Source: Alcaligenes parafaecalis (GTDB lineage Bacteria > Pseudomonadota > Gammaproteobacteria > Burkholderiales > Burkholderiaceae_B). Taken from it: 64,000 nt of DNA. The notes beneath the pieces are model-generated. The model saw only the letters and a program-made list of their open reading frames with translations, made no database searches and was not told the DNA's origin. Shown here one piece after another: positions 42,917 to 51,953 of the stretch. A program made the translations under genes and the position numbers. Location: positions 434,001 through 498,000 of the forward strand of contig NZ_JAPKNA010000003.1 of NCBI RefSeq assembly GCF_026344135.1, read 5' to 3'. Each line of letters opens with the position of its first letter. Positions within the stretch are counted from its first letter, which is position 1.

Positions 42917-44644
42917 TTAGAGTGCGTCGCTGGCGTAATCTGCCAGACGGGAGCGCTCACCGCGTTGCAGGGTGATATGGCCTGCATGCGGCCAGCCTTT
43001 GAATCGGTCTACCACGTAGGTCAAGCCGGAACTGCCCTCGGTCAGATAGGGCGTGTCAATCTGGGCAATATTGCCCAGGCAGACAATTTTAGTTCCTGGA
43101 CCGGCGCGCGTCACCAGTGTTTTCATTTGCTTGGGCGTCAGGTTCTGGGCCTCGTCGATGATCAGGAACTTGTTCATGAAGGTGCGACCACGCATGAAGC
43201 TCAGGGATTTCACCTTGATCTTGGAGCGCACCAGTTCCATGGTGGAGTTGCGGGGAGCCGCTTCGGTCCCTTGCGGATTGTTCAGGTTGCCAGAGGACTT
43301 GCCTGTGCCCAAATGCAGCACTTCCAGGTTGTCTTCCAGCGCACCCATCCAGGGCTGCATTTTCTCTTCTTCAGTACCAGGCAGAAAACCGATGTCATCA
43401 CCCACGGGCACCGTGGCACGGGTAATGATGATTTCGTTGTAGCGCTTGGTCTCCAGGGTCTGGGTCAGCGCACTGGCCAGTGCCAGCAGCGTTTTACCCG
43501 TACCGGCGTGGCCCAGCAGGGAGACGAAGTCGAAATCGGGATTCATCAGCAAGTTCAGGGCAAAGTTCTGTTCGCGGTTGCGAGCAGTGATACCCCAGAC
43601 ATTGTTTTTGCCGTGGCTGTAATCGCGCAAGGTCGCCAGGACGGCTGTGTTACCCGCTGTTTCGCGGACCTGGGCGATCAGGGGATCATCCCCTTCGGTG
43701 AAGACAAACTGGTTGACCATGAACTGGCTGCACAGCGGCCCGCTGATGCGGTAGAAGGTGGTGCCGCCCTGTTGCCAGGACTCCATATTCTTGCCGTGCT
43801 TGGTCCAGAAGTTGTCCGGCAAGGGCATGACCCCGTCATACAGCAGGTCGGAGTCATCCAGCACGTGGTCGTGACGGTAGTCTTCCGCCAGCAGGCCCAG
43901 TGCCTTGGCCTTCAGGCGCATATTGATGTCTTTGGACACCAGAACCACTTCGCGCTTGGGCAGGCTCTGGGTCAGAGCATTGACTACAGCCAGAATGGCG
44001 TTATCGGCTTTGCCCAGCGGCAACTGGATAGGCAGGCTCGTGTCCAGGGCGCTGGTCTGGAAGGTGACGGCACCCAGAGCTTCGGTATTGCCAATGCCAT
44101 CCAGATTGATGGGCTTGTCCAGACCATGATCGCCCACCAGGCCTTCCAGGGAGCGGCTGACTTGACGCGCATTGCGCGCCACTTCAGACAGGCCCTTTTT
44201 CTGGTGGTCCAGCTCTTCCAGCACCATCATGGGCAGGAAAATATCGTGCTCTTCAAATTTGAACAGCGAATTGGAATCGTGCAGCAAGACGTTGGTGTCC
44301 AGCACAAACAGCTTGCGCTGAGTGGGGGCCAGACGAGTGCGCTTGCTCGCTGCTCTTGCGGCGGGTTTGGGGGCGGCCGGAGTGGCGGCGGCACTGACGG
44401 GGGCTGGCTTGGCTACGCTGGCGGGGGCAGGAGCCGGAGCTGCTGCGGGAGCCGCTGGCGCCGTTTTGGCAGGCGCTATCTTTTTGGAGCGTGGCACAAC
44501 AGCCGCTTTGCTGCTGGAGGCTTTGGGGCTGGCGGGCGGAGTGTCGGGTTCGTCTAGTGGTACGGGTGGATCGGCAAGGATGACACTGTCATCTTTTTCG
44601 CTAAGCAGGGTTCCCAGCTTGGTGGGCAACGTTGGTAGCGGCAT
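42917..44644 (-). CDS. PIN-PhoH fusion protein (PhoH2/YlaK-like)
   Basis: A 575-residue protein with an N-terminal PIN RNase-like domain and a C-terminal PhoH ATPase. The PIN domain starts KLFVLDTNVLLHDSNSLF (catalytic Asp in LDTN). The PhoH domain has Walker A GHAGTGKTLLALA and Walker B FLIIDEAQN, and ends with a typical RSRLADYASDAL. Residues ~20-110 are Ala/Pro/Lys-rich and disordered, longer than in relatives. The start has CAGGAG ten bases upstream. PhoH2 proteins unwind and cleave RNA. It is leftward of bcp with 52 bases between. Confidence 0.9.
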   Translation of the reverse strand: MPLPTLPTKLGTLLSEKDDSVILADPPVPLDEPDTPPASPKASSSKAAVVPRSKKIAPAKTAPAAPAAAPAPAPASVAKPAPVSAAATPAAPKPAARAASKRTRLAPTQRKLFVLDTNVLLHDSNSLFKFEEHDIFLPMMVLEELDHQKKGLSEVARNARQVSRSLEGLVGDHGLDKPINLDGIGNTEALGAVTFQTSALDTSLPIQLPLGKADNAILAVVNALTQSLPKREVVLVSKDINMRLKAKALGLLAEDYRHDHVLDDSDLLYDGVMPLPDNFWTKHGKNMESWQQGGTTFYRISGPLCSQFMVNQFVFTEGDDPLIAQVRETAGNTAVLATLRDYSHGKNNVWGITARNREQNFALNLLMNPDFDFVSLLGHAGTGKTLLALASALTQTLETKRYNEIIITRATVPVGDDIGFLPGTEEEKMQPWMGALEDNLEVLHLGTGKSSGNLNNPQGTEAAPRNSTMELVRSKIKVKSLSFMRGRTFMNKFLIIDEAQNLTPKQMKTLVTRAGPGTKIVCLGNIAQIDTPYLTEGSSGLTYVVDRFKGWPHAGHITLQRGERSRLADYASDAL

Positions 44645-44696
44645 ATAACACGTACTCCTGGTTGTGTACCGACTTGCAGGTCGGCACGGTAAGGTT

Positions 44697-45164
44697 TCAG
44701 GCGGCTTGCTGGACAGCCTGCAATACAGCTTGGACGTGGCCGGGCACTTTAAGGCCACGCCATTCTTGAATCAACACACCTTGGGCGTCGATCAAAAAGG
44801 TGCTGCGCTCAATGCCACGTACCTGTTTACCGTACATGTTTTTCATTTTCATGACCCCAAACAGTTCGCACAAGCGCTCTTCGGTGTCGGCAAGCAAAGG
44901 GAAAGTCAGGGCTTGCTTGTCGATAAAACGTTCGTGCGAACCAAGCGAGTCGCGCGAAACGCCAATGATTCGCGCGCCTGCAGCCTCGAATTCGGGCAGG
45001 GCATCGCGGAAATTCTGGGATTCGGTGGTGCAGCCCGGCGTGTTGTCTTTGGGGTAAAAGTACAACACTGTCATTTTCCCTTTCAGGTCAGCCGCGCTGA
45101 ACTCGCCCTGCGTGGAGGGCACGGAAAAGTCGGGGATGGGGGCACCAATTTGTACGGCAGTCAT
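44697..45164 (-). CDS. bcp: thiol peroxidase, Bcp/PrxQ family
   Basis: Peroxiredoxin reducing hydroperoxides in the cytoplasm. The 155 residues contain the peroxidatic Cys45 in NTPGCTTES; position 50, the resolving Cys in E. coli Bcp, is Gln here. The only other Cys is in RLCELFGV, so it may be a 1-Cys type or use an atypical disulfide. It overlaps the upstream Mth938-like gene by four bases. Confidence 0.92.
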   Translation of the reverse strand: MTAVQIGAPIPDFSVPSTQGEFSAADLKGKMTVLYFYPKDNTPGCTTESQNFRDALPEFEAAGARIIGVSRDSLGSHERFIDKQALTFPLLADTEERLCELFGVMKMKNMYGKQVRGIERSTFLIDAQGVLIQEWRGLKVPGHVQAVLQAVQQAA

Positions 45165-45604
45165 GCTTTTTCCTGTATCAGTAAGGCCGCAACGACTTTG
45201 CGGCCTTCAGCCATGAGGATATTGTAGGTTCTGGCAGCGGCCTGGGTATCCATGATTTCCACACCTATGCCCCACTGCAGCATTTCCTGCGTGACAGCCG
45301 GGTGCAAAAAGTGCTGGCGCTGGCCAGTACCGATCAAAATCAGTTCGGGGGCGTTGTCAGGGCGCGCCACGGGGGCGTCGTCCAGAAAAGCCATGGGGTC
45401 TTGCTTGACCGATTCCAGTCCGGCGATCCGGCGCAGCAGCACGGCTGTCAGCTCGGAGGCACTCTGAATGGCCAGGTCCTGCACGGGACCTTCGGGACTA
45501 AAGAAGATGGAATGATCGTGGTTTTGAAAATTGATCGCCACGTAGTCTTCACCATAGGCGGTGATGGCATTCATGGCTGGATTGTGTTCGCGTTGCAGTT
45601 GCAC
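45161..45604 (-). CDS. Mth938-like domain protein (DUF498)
   Basis: A 147-residue protein of the Mth938/NDUFAF3-like family. Its core is LILIGTGQRQHFLHP and VTQEMLQWGIGVEIMDTQAAARTYNIL (core GVEIMDTQAAARTYNIL) with HDHSIFFSPEGPV before it. The family's biochemical role is unsettled; mitochondrial relatives assist complex I assembly. Its stop overlaps bcp by ATGA, so both are translated from one message. The upstream 168 bases are shared with the divergent alaC. Confidence 0.82.
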   Translation of the reverse strand: MQLQREHNPAMNAITAYGEDYVAINFQNHDHSIFFSPEGPVQDLAIQSASELTAVLLRRIAGLESVKQDPMAFLDDAPVARPDNAPELILIGTGQRQHFLHPAVTQEMLQWGIGVEIMDTQAAARTYNILMAEGRKVVAALLIQEKA

Positions 45605-45772
45605 GATGAGTCTCTCCCGTTTTCAGCTTCGATGATAGCGCAAAGCGCCAGCGACAATGCGGCACCTGATCTGTTTGCAGTGATTCTCAGTAAGTCAATC
45701 ATGGATTAAACTCTTTGATTAACTTTTACCTTCTGGTTTGGGTCAGCCGCTTTTTTCTTATCAAGGAATGTC

Positions 45773-46960
45773 ATGATTCGCTTTCCGCGCATCGAGCGTT
45801 TGCCGCCTTATGTGTTCAACATTACTGGCGAGCTGAAAATGGCCGCCCGCCGTCGTGGCGAGGACATTATTGACATGTCCATGGGGAACCCGGACGGCGC
45901 GACACCGGCGCACATCGTGGAAAAGCTGGTCGAGGCGGCCACCCGCCCGGATACTCATGGTTATTCTGTCTCCAAAGGCATCCCGCGTCTGCGCCGAGCC
46001 GTGACCAATTGGTACGAGCGCCGCTACAATGTGCACTTGGATCCTGATAGTGAAGCGATCGTTACCATCGGTTCCAAAGAAGGTCTGGCCCACTTGATGC
46101 TGGCAACCCTGGACAAGGGCGACACCGTTCTGGTGCCCAACCCCAGCTACCCCATTCATATTTATGGTGCCGTCATTGCCGGTGCCAATATTCGTTCGGT
46201 GCCCATGGTCCCTGGCGTGGACTTTTTCGAGGAAATCGAAAAAGCCGTGCGGGAGTCCATTCCCAAGCCCAAAATGATGATTCTGGGTTTTCCCAGCAAT
46301 CCGACGGCCCAGTGTGTGGAGCTGTCCTTTTTTGAGCGTATTGTGGCGCTGGCACGCGAGCACAATATTCTGGTGGTACACGATCTGGCCTATGCCGACA
46401 TTACCTTTGACGGCTACGTGGCCCCCTCCATCATGCAGGTGGAAGGCGCGCGCGATGTGGCGGTCGAGTTCTTTACCATGAGCAAAAGCTACAATATGGC
46501 CGGTTGGCGTATTGGCTTCATGGTGGGGAACGCCTCGCTGGTCAATGCCCTGGCACGGATCAAGAGCTACCACGACTACGGCACCTTCACACCGATTCAG
46601 GTGGCGGCCATTGCGGCCCTGGAAGGTCCACAGGATTGTGTCACCGAGGTGGTGGAGCAGTACCGCCGCCGTCGTGACGTACTGGCCAAGGGCCTGCATG
46701 AAGCAGGCTGGATGGTCGATGTCCCCAAGGCATCAATGTATATCTGGGCCAAGATTCCCGAGTTCTACAAGGACATCGGTTCGCTGGAGTTTGCCAAGCG
46801 CTTACTGAGCGATGCCAAAGTAGCCGTATCCCCCGGCATCGGCTTTGGTGAGTATGGCGACAACTATGTGCGCTTTGCGCTGATCGAAAACGAGCAACGT
46901 ACCCGTCAGGCGGTACGCGGCATCAAAGAAATGTTCCGTAAGGACGGATTTGTTCAATGA
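45773..46960 (+). CDS. alaC: alanine aminotransferase AlaC-like, PLP-dependent
   Basis: Class I/II aminotransferase, 395 residues. PLP lysine is Lys238 in MSKSYNMAGWR, and substrate motifs are MSMGNPDGATP near residue 37 and GFPSNPTAQCV near 183. The sequence fits the AlaC group, transferring amino groups between alanine, pyruvate and glutamate. In Burkholderiales it is regularly found before hom and thrC; here its last bases overlap hom by four (ATGA). Involvement in the pathway from aspartate is not proven by this context. Confidence 0.9.
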   Translation: MIRFPRIERLPPYVFNITGELKMAARRRGEDIIDMSMGNPDGATPAHIVEKLVEAATRPDTHGYSVSKGIPRLRRAVTNWYERRYNVHLDPDSEAIVTIGSKEGLAHLMLATLDKGDTVLVPNPSYPIHIYGAVIAGANIRSVPMVPGVDFFEEIEKAVRESIPKPKMMILGFPSNPTAQCVELSFFERIVALAREHNILVVHDLAYADITFDGYVAPSIMQVEGARDVAVEFFTMSKSYNMAGWRIGFMVGNASLVNALARIKSYHDYGTFTPIQVAAIAALEGPQDCVTEVVEQYRRRRDVLAKGLHEAGWMVDVPKASMYIWAKIPEFYKDIGSLEFAKRLLSDAKVAVSPGIGFGEYGDNYVRFALIENEQRTRQAVRGIKEMFRKDGFVQ

Positions 46961-48255
46961 GTCCTATCAAAGTAGGTTTGCTGGGTTTGGGTGTGGTTGG
47001 CAGCGGCACCTGGAACGTATTGAAACGCAATGCAGATGAAATCGCTCGCCGCGCCGGTCGCCGTATTGAGGTGGTCGCTATTGCTGTGCGTGACCTGGAA
47101 AAGGCACGCGCGCTGGTTGGGGACGAAGTCACCCTGACCACAGACGGCATGGACGTGGTGCGTAACCCTGATATTGATATTGTGGTCGAGCTGGTGGGTG
47201 GCGACACCCTGGCACGCGAGTGGGTGATGGAAGCGATTGCCCAGGGCAAGCACGTGGTCACCGCCAACAAGGCGCTGCTGGCCAAGCATGGCAACAAGAT
47301 TTTTGCCGCTGCTCACGAGCGTAGTGTCATGGTGGCATTTGAAGCTGCTGTGGCCGGTGGTATTCCTATCATCAAGGCAATTCGCGAAGGCCTGACGGCT
47401 AATCGTATTCAGTGGCTGGCCGGTATTATCAACGGCACCACCAACTACATCCTGTCCGAAATGCGCAATCGTGGCGTCAGCTTTGCTGAGGCCCTGGCCG
47501 ATGCCCAGCGTCTGGGTTACGCCGAAGCCGATCCTACTTTCGACATTGAAGGTGTGGACGCTGCGCACAAGCTGAGCCTGCTGGCCTCCCTGGCCTTCGG
47601 TATCCCTGTGCAGTTCAGCAAGGCCCACGTGGAAGGCATTACCAGCCTGGCACTGGAAGACCTGCAACACGCACAACGCCTGGGCTACAACATCAAGCTG
47701 CTGGGTATTACCCGCGCTCGTGAAGAAGGTATTGAATTGCGCGTACACCCCACACTGGTCCCGCTGCAAAGCATGCTGGCCAATGTGCAAGGTGCCATGA
47801 ACGCGGTGCTGGTGCATGGCGATGCCGTAGGCCAGACCGTGTACTACGGCGCCGGTGCTGGTGCCTTGCCAACCGCTTCGGCGGTGGTGGCCGACCTGGT
47901 GGACGTGACTCGTCTGCAAACCGCAGAACCCGAACACCGCGTGCCTTACCTGGCTTTCCAGCACAACGCCATGTCCGATACCCCCATCCTGCCTATGGAT
48001 GAAGTGGTGTCCTCGTACTACCTGCGCTTGCGTGTGGACGACCGTCCTGGAGTTCTGGCTGATGTGGCTCGCATTCTGGCTCAGGCTTCGATTTCGATCG
48101 GGTCCATGTTCCAGGAGCCGGCTGGCGAACAGGCCGATATCATCTTCCTGACGCACGAAGCGCGTGAAGGTGCCATCAATGGCGCGATCAGCCAGATTCA
48201 GAATTTGCCTTTTGTACAGTCTGCCGTGACCCGTTTGCGCGTGGAGAATCTGTAA
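46957..48255 (+). CDS. hom: homoserine dehydrogenase
   Basis: Reduces aspartate semialdehyde to homoserine, the branch to threonine and methionine. The 432 residues open with KVGLLGLGVVGSGTWNVL for NAD(P) binding; catalytic region GIINGTTNYILSEM and AEADPTFDIEG(VDAAHKL) sit near 166-205. A C-terminal ACT domain (YYLRLRVDDRPGVLADVARIL) around 350-420 should give feedback regulation by threonine. Four bases overlap alaC and one overlaps thrC. Confidence 0.96.
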   Translation: MSPIKVGLLGLGVVGSGTWNVLKRNADEIARRAGRRIEVVAIAVRDLEKARALVGDEVTLTTDGMDVVRNPDIDIVVELVGGDTLAREWVMEAIAQGKHVVTANKALLAKHGNKIFAAAHERSVMVAFEAAVAGGIPIIKAIREGLTANRIQWLAGIINGTTNYILSEMRNRGVSFAEALADAQRLGYAEADPTFDIEGVDAAHKLSLLASLAFGIPVQFSKAHVEGITSLALEDLQHAQRLGYNIKLLGITRAREEGIELRVHPTLVPLQSMLANVQGAMNAVLVHGDAVGQTVYYGAGAGALPTASAVVADLVDVTRLQTAEPEHRVPYLAFQHNAMSDTPILPMDEVVSSYYLRLRVDDRPGVLADVARILAQASISIGSMFQEPAGEQADIIFLTHEAREGAINGAISQIQNLPFVQSAVTRLRVENL

Positions 48256-49664
48256 TGAATTACGTATCCACCCGTGGCGGCATGAAGGCGCAGCCATTCT
48301 CGGACATCTTGCTGGAAGGCTTGGCTCCGGATGGCGGTTTGGCCATGCCAGAAAGCTACCCTCAAGTCAGTGCAGAAACGCTGGAATCCTGGCGCGCACT
48401 GAGCTACCCCGAACTGGCCGCCAAAGTGCTGGGTTTGTTTGTCACCGATATTCCGGCTGATGAACTGTCCGCCTTGACGGCACGTGCTTATGCACCCGGC
48501 GTGTTCGACAGCGAGCAGGTTGTACCGGTCAAGGAGCTGGAACCCGGTTTCTCCTTGCTGGGCTTGTCCCAAGGTCCAACCCTGGCATTTAAAGACATGG
48601 CCATGCAGTTTCTGGGCCAGGTTTTTGAATACGTGCTGACACAGCGCAACAGCACCTTGAACATTGTGGGCGCCACTTCCGGCGACACGGGTTCGGCGGC
48701 TGAGTACGCTTTGCGCGGCAAGCGTGGCGTCAGCGTGTTCATGCTCTCGCCTTACGGCCGCATGAGCGCTTTCCAACGCGCCCAGATGTACTCCTTGCAA
48801 GACGAAAACATCCATAACCTGTCGGTAAAGGGTGTGTTCGATGATTGCCAGGATATCGTCAAGGCTTTGGCAGGCGATTTGCAGTTCAAGTCCCAGTGGC
48901 ACCTGGGTGCCGTGAACTCCATTAACTGGGCACGTATTTCCGCTCAAGTGGTGTACTACTTCTGGGGCTGGCTGCGCAGCACGAATCAGGCTGGTCAAAA
49001 GGTCTCGTTTGCGGTTCCTTCGGGCAACTTCGGCAATATTTTGTCGGGTCACATTGCTCGCCAGATGGGTCTGCCTATCGCCAAGCTGGTTCTGGCCACC
49101 AACGAAAACAACGTGCTGGAAGAGTTCTTCCGCACGGGCATTTATCGCCCGCGTGGTTCCGAGCAAACTTACGCTACGTCCAGCCCGTCCATGGATATTT
49201 CCCGCGCCTCCAACTTCGAGCGCTTTGTGTTTGATCTGCTGGGCCGTGATGGCAGCAAGGTCAAGGCACTGTGGGAACAGTTGAGCAAAGAAGGCCAGTT
49301 CGACCTGAGCGAGCATCTGCCACGCCTCCAGGAAGAGTTCGGCTTTGTGGCCGGTGCCAGTTCGCACCAGGATCGTCTGAACACGATTGCCCAGGTGAAT
49401 CAGCAGTACCAGACTCTGATCGACCCGCACACGGCGGACGCCGTCAAGGTGGCTCAGAACTTCCGCGAAGAAGGCATCCCCATGCTGGTGCTGGAAACCG
49501 CGCTGCCTGCCAAGTTCTCCGAGACGATTGAAGAAGCGATTGGTCAGCCTGCGCCAGTGCCTGAGCACTTGCGTGGTCTGGCAGATTTGCCGCAAAAAGT
49601 GGTCGTGATGGATGCGGATGTTGCTCAGGTGCGCCGCTACATCGAAGAACACGCTCCCACCTGA
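48255..49664 (+). CDS. thrC: threonine synthase
   Basis: PLP enzyme converting O-phosphohomoserine to threonine, 469 residues. PLP lysine is Lys113 in LAFKDMAMQF; the phosphate loop of PLP is GATSGDTGSAAEYA; SGNFGNILSGHIA further supports the family. The N terminus MNYVSTRGGMKAQPFSDILLEGLA is conserved. It shares one base with hom (TAATG). A structured terminator starts 60 bases downstream. Confidence 0.97.
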   Translation: MNYVSTRGGMKAQPFSDILLEGLAPDGGLAMPESYPQVSAETLESWRALSYPELAAKVLGLFVTDIPADELSALTARAYAPGVFDSEQVVPVKELEPGFSLLGLSQGPTLAFKDMAMQFLGQVFEYVLTQRNSTLNIVGATSGDTGSAAEYALRGKRGVSVFMLSPYGRMSAFQRAQMYSLQDENIHNLSVKGVFDDCQDIVKALAGDLQFKSQWHLGAVNSINWARISAQVVYYFWGWLRSTNQAGQKVSFAVPSGNFGNILSGHIARQMGLPIAKLVLATNENNVLEEFFRTGIYRPRGSEQTYATSSPSMDISRASNFERFVFDLLGRDGSKVKALWEQLSKEGQFDLSEHLPRLQEEFGFVAGASSHQDRLNTIAQVNQQYQTLIDPHTADAVKVAQNFREEGIPMLVLETALPAKFSETIEEAIGQPAPVPEHLRGLADLPQKVVVMDADVAQVRRYIEEHAPT

Positions 49665-49723
49665 TGTCGCTCGTTGCGCCGGATGTTTGTCCGGTGCAAC
49701 CATAGCGGCCAGGTAGTAGTTTC

Positions 49724-49803
49724 AAACCCCGATTTTGATATTCCTGCTGGTCTGACTGATATTCAGTTTGCTACGCAGGAAAGCAGAAATCGGGGTTTTT
49801 GCG
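49724..49803 (+). terminator. three-tier hairpin ending the alaC-hom-thrC operon
   Basis: Outer stem: AAACCCCGATTT (49724-49735) with AAATCGGGGTTT (49787-49798), 12 perfect pairs. Middle stem: TCCTGC (49742-49747) with GCAGGA (49775-49780). Inner stem: ACTGA with TCAGT (49755-49767) around TAT. A T-run follows. It works as a terminator but is far larger than one needs to be, so it may be a stable 3' UTR RNA. Confidence 0.75.
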
Positions 49804-49974
49804 TTTTTGGCCGGTTTTCCGCAAGACTGGCAGAGCGGCGGTTTCGCCGCCAACTGAACTTTTTCTATCAGGTCTTCATCAAAAAAACACGATATGCGGG
49901 CATGATGTCTATGGCCTTTGGTATAGGCAGATAGGCGGCTCGTCTATCGAACATAGAGAAAGGATAGAAAGATC

Positions 49975-50532
49975 ATGAGTAAAACGACTCACGTTAAATT
50001 ACGCCCTCTGGAGCGCGAAGACTTGCGCTTTGTGCACTTGCTGGACAATAACGCCAGCGTGATGCGCTACTGGTTTGAAGAACCTTATGAAACCTATGGC
50101 GAGCTGGCGGCTCTGTACGACGAGCACATTCACGATCAGCGCGAACGCCGCTTTGTGGTGGAGTGGGAAGGGCAGCCATCGGGCGTAGTGGAGCTGGTGG
50201 AAATTGATTATGTACACCGCCGGGCTGAATTCCAGATCATTATTGCGCCAGAGTTTCAGGGCAAGGGGATTGCCTCGCGGGCGACCAAGCTGGCTATCGA
50301 ATACGGTTTTGGGGTGTTGAACCTGTACAAGATCGTGCTGATTGTGGACAAGGAAAACCACAAGGCTATCCATATCTATCAGAAGTTTGGTTTCCAGGTG
50401 GAAGGCGAACTCAAGCATGAGTTCTTCATTAACGGCCAGTATCGGGATGTGGTGCGTATGTGCTTGTTCCAGCCGGAGTTTTTGGCGGCTCATAAGCCAG
50501 CGCAGACTTTGCTGACGCCCTTGGCGCAATAA
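49975..50532 (+). CDS. speG: spermidine N1-acetyltransferase
   Basis: GNAT enzyme acetylating spermidine and spermine to relieve polyamine excess. Of 185 residues the first ~175 match SpeG: KLRPLEREDLRFVHLLDNN, YWFEEPYETYGEL, the acetyl-CoA loop FQGKGIASRATKLAIEYGF and VDKENHKAIHIYQKFGF. AAAGGATAG lies ahead of the ATG. It is a single gene. A complete polyamine importer is coded 8 kb to the right, but not adjacent. Confidence 0.9.
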   Translation: MSKTTHVKLRPLEREDLRFVHLLDNNASVMRYWFEEPYETYGELAALYDEHIHDQRERRFVVEWEGQPSGVVELVEIDYVHRRAEFQIIIAPEFQGKGIASRATKLAIEYGFGVLNLYKIVLIVDKENHKAIHIYQKFGFQVEGELKHEFFINGQYRDVVRMCLFQPEFLAAHKPAQTLLTPLAQ

Positions 50533-50666
50533 TGCCTTGCCGTAATAGCCCTTGTTTTGAAGGGATGCTAAGCGCGGTCCTGGTGTATGGCCGTATTCCT
50601 TGGCATGACTCTGTTTGATTGCCTGGGCGCGTGCTGAGCGTGTACCAGTTTGCTCAGTCGTGGCTC

Positions 50667-51953
50667 TTATAAATGTGCCGCTTTCAGACCGCTGCGCACA
50701 GCGCCTTCCAGCACACCGGGGTAGCCGGTATCGGTCCAGTCGCCCGCCACACGAATGGCTGGCCACGGTGTCGTTACCGAAGGACGGCGCAGGCCGGGAA
50801 CGGCTGCAAAGGTGGCTCGCTTTTCGATAATCAGCTCGCTGGCTCGTACCGCTGGCATGGGTTTCAGATGCCGGGTTTGGCTGCGTACCTGTTCGATAAT
50901 CGCGGCAATCGCTTGCTCGCGGTCCAGTGCTTGCAGGCGCACAGCGTCGCTGATGACGATTCCCACCAGCGTTTCGCCGCTACCCGGTTTCAGGGCACTG
51001 TGATCAAACAGCCATTGCCCGCCGCTGCCACTGCTATCGTCCAGCATCATCATGGAATGGGGCAGGTTCCAGGCGTGCTCCAGTTCCAGATACAGGGTGG
51101 CGATAGGGACATAGCTGAACGCCTCCAGATCCGCCAGCAGTTGTTCGCTGGCTGGGTTGCTGGGCAGGCTATGCAGCAGGCGCGCAGCTTGTACGGGCGG
51201 ACAAGCCACAATGGCTGCATCAAACTGCAGGCCGTCAATTTGCACACCCGCTTCTGTCAGTTCCAGCCTCTGCACCCGGTGGCCCAGTTGTAGCTGAATA
51301 TCGCGCAAGGCGGATTCGCACCAGAGCTGGCTTAAGTCAGTCAGCGGGATCAAGGTTTGGCTGGCTTGTCGGGGACCGCCCAGGCTATCGCGCAGCACAT
51401 GGGCGAACAGTTGAGCGCAGGCCTGCTCAATAGGCGTATTCATGGCGGCTACGCATAGCGGTTGCCAGAACAGGCGGATGACATGGTTGTCTTGCTTGTG
51501 CTGCTCTAAAAGCTGCAACACCGTCAGACCTTTCGGGGTGTGCCATTGTTGCTTCATCAGCCAACGGCAAAACCGGGCCAGCTTGATTTTTTGCGACCAG
51601 TCCAGGCCTTGGGCACCCAGCAGGCCGGTCAATAAATGAAAAGGGGCGGGCAGGGGCCGATTGCGCAGACGAAAATGCCCGTCGGCCGAGATCACGTCCA
51701 GATCTTTGCGTTCCAGCCGGGACGCTTCGTCCAGCCCGATTTCCCCCATCAAACCCAAAATGACGGAGTAGGCCCCCAGCATGATGTGCTGGCCGTTATC
51801 AGTATCGCGCCCCAGATTGGGACTGTGTATGCGGCGGGCACGTCCGCCTATGTGACGCGAGGCTTCAAAGACACTGGCCTGATGGCCCAGGGTCTTCAGT
51901 CGCCAGGCGGCGGCACAACCTGCCCAGCCCGCTCCGATAACGGCGACCTTCAT
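50667..51953 (-). CDS. hpnE: hydroxysqualene dehydroxylase HpnE
   Basis: FAD-dependent enzyme reducing hydroxysqualene to squalene. The 428 residues begin with the dinucleotide fold VAVIGAGWAGCAAAWRL, GGRARRIHSP, and end IRVAGDWTDTGYPGVLEGAVRSG (core AGDWTDTGYPGVLEGAV). This is a squalene-associated FAD-dependent desaturase pattern, in the usual order after HpnC and HpnD. Its start overlaps the hpnD stop by four bases. Confidence 0.9.
   Translation of the reverse strand: MKVAVIGAGWAGCAAAWRLKTLGHQASVFEASRHIGGRARRIHSPNLGRDTDNGQHIMLGAYSVILGLMGEIGLDEASRLERKDLDVISADGHFRLRNRPLPAPFHLLTGLLGAQGLDWSQKIKLARFCRWLMKQQWHTPKGLTVLQLLEQHKQDNHVIRLFWQPLCVAAMNTPIEQACAQLFAHVLRDSLGGPRQASQTLIPLTDLSQLWCESALRDIQLQLGHRVQRLELTEAGVQIDGLQFDAAIVACPPVQAARLLHSLPSNPASEQLLADLEAFSYVPIATLYLELEHAWNLPHSMMMLDDSSGSGGQWLFDHSALKPGSGETLVGIVISDAVRLQALDREQAIAAIIEQVRSQTRHLKPMPAVRASELIIEKRATFAAVPGLRRPSVTTPWPAIRVAGDWTDTGYPGVLEGAVRSGLKAAHL

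Noticed and set aside
42965..44557. 530-codon rightward open frame opposite PIN-PhoH
   Set aside because: Antisense shadow; the leftward frame has intact Walker motifs and a PIN domain.
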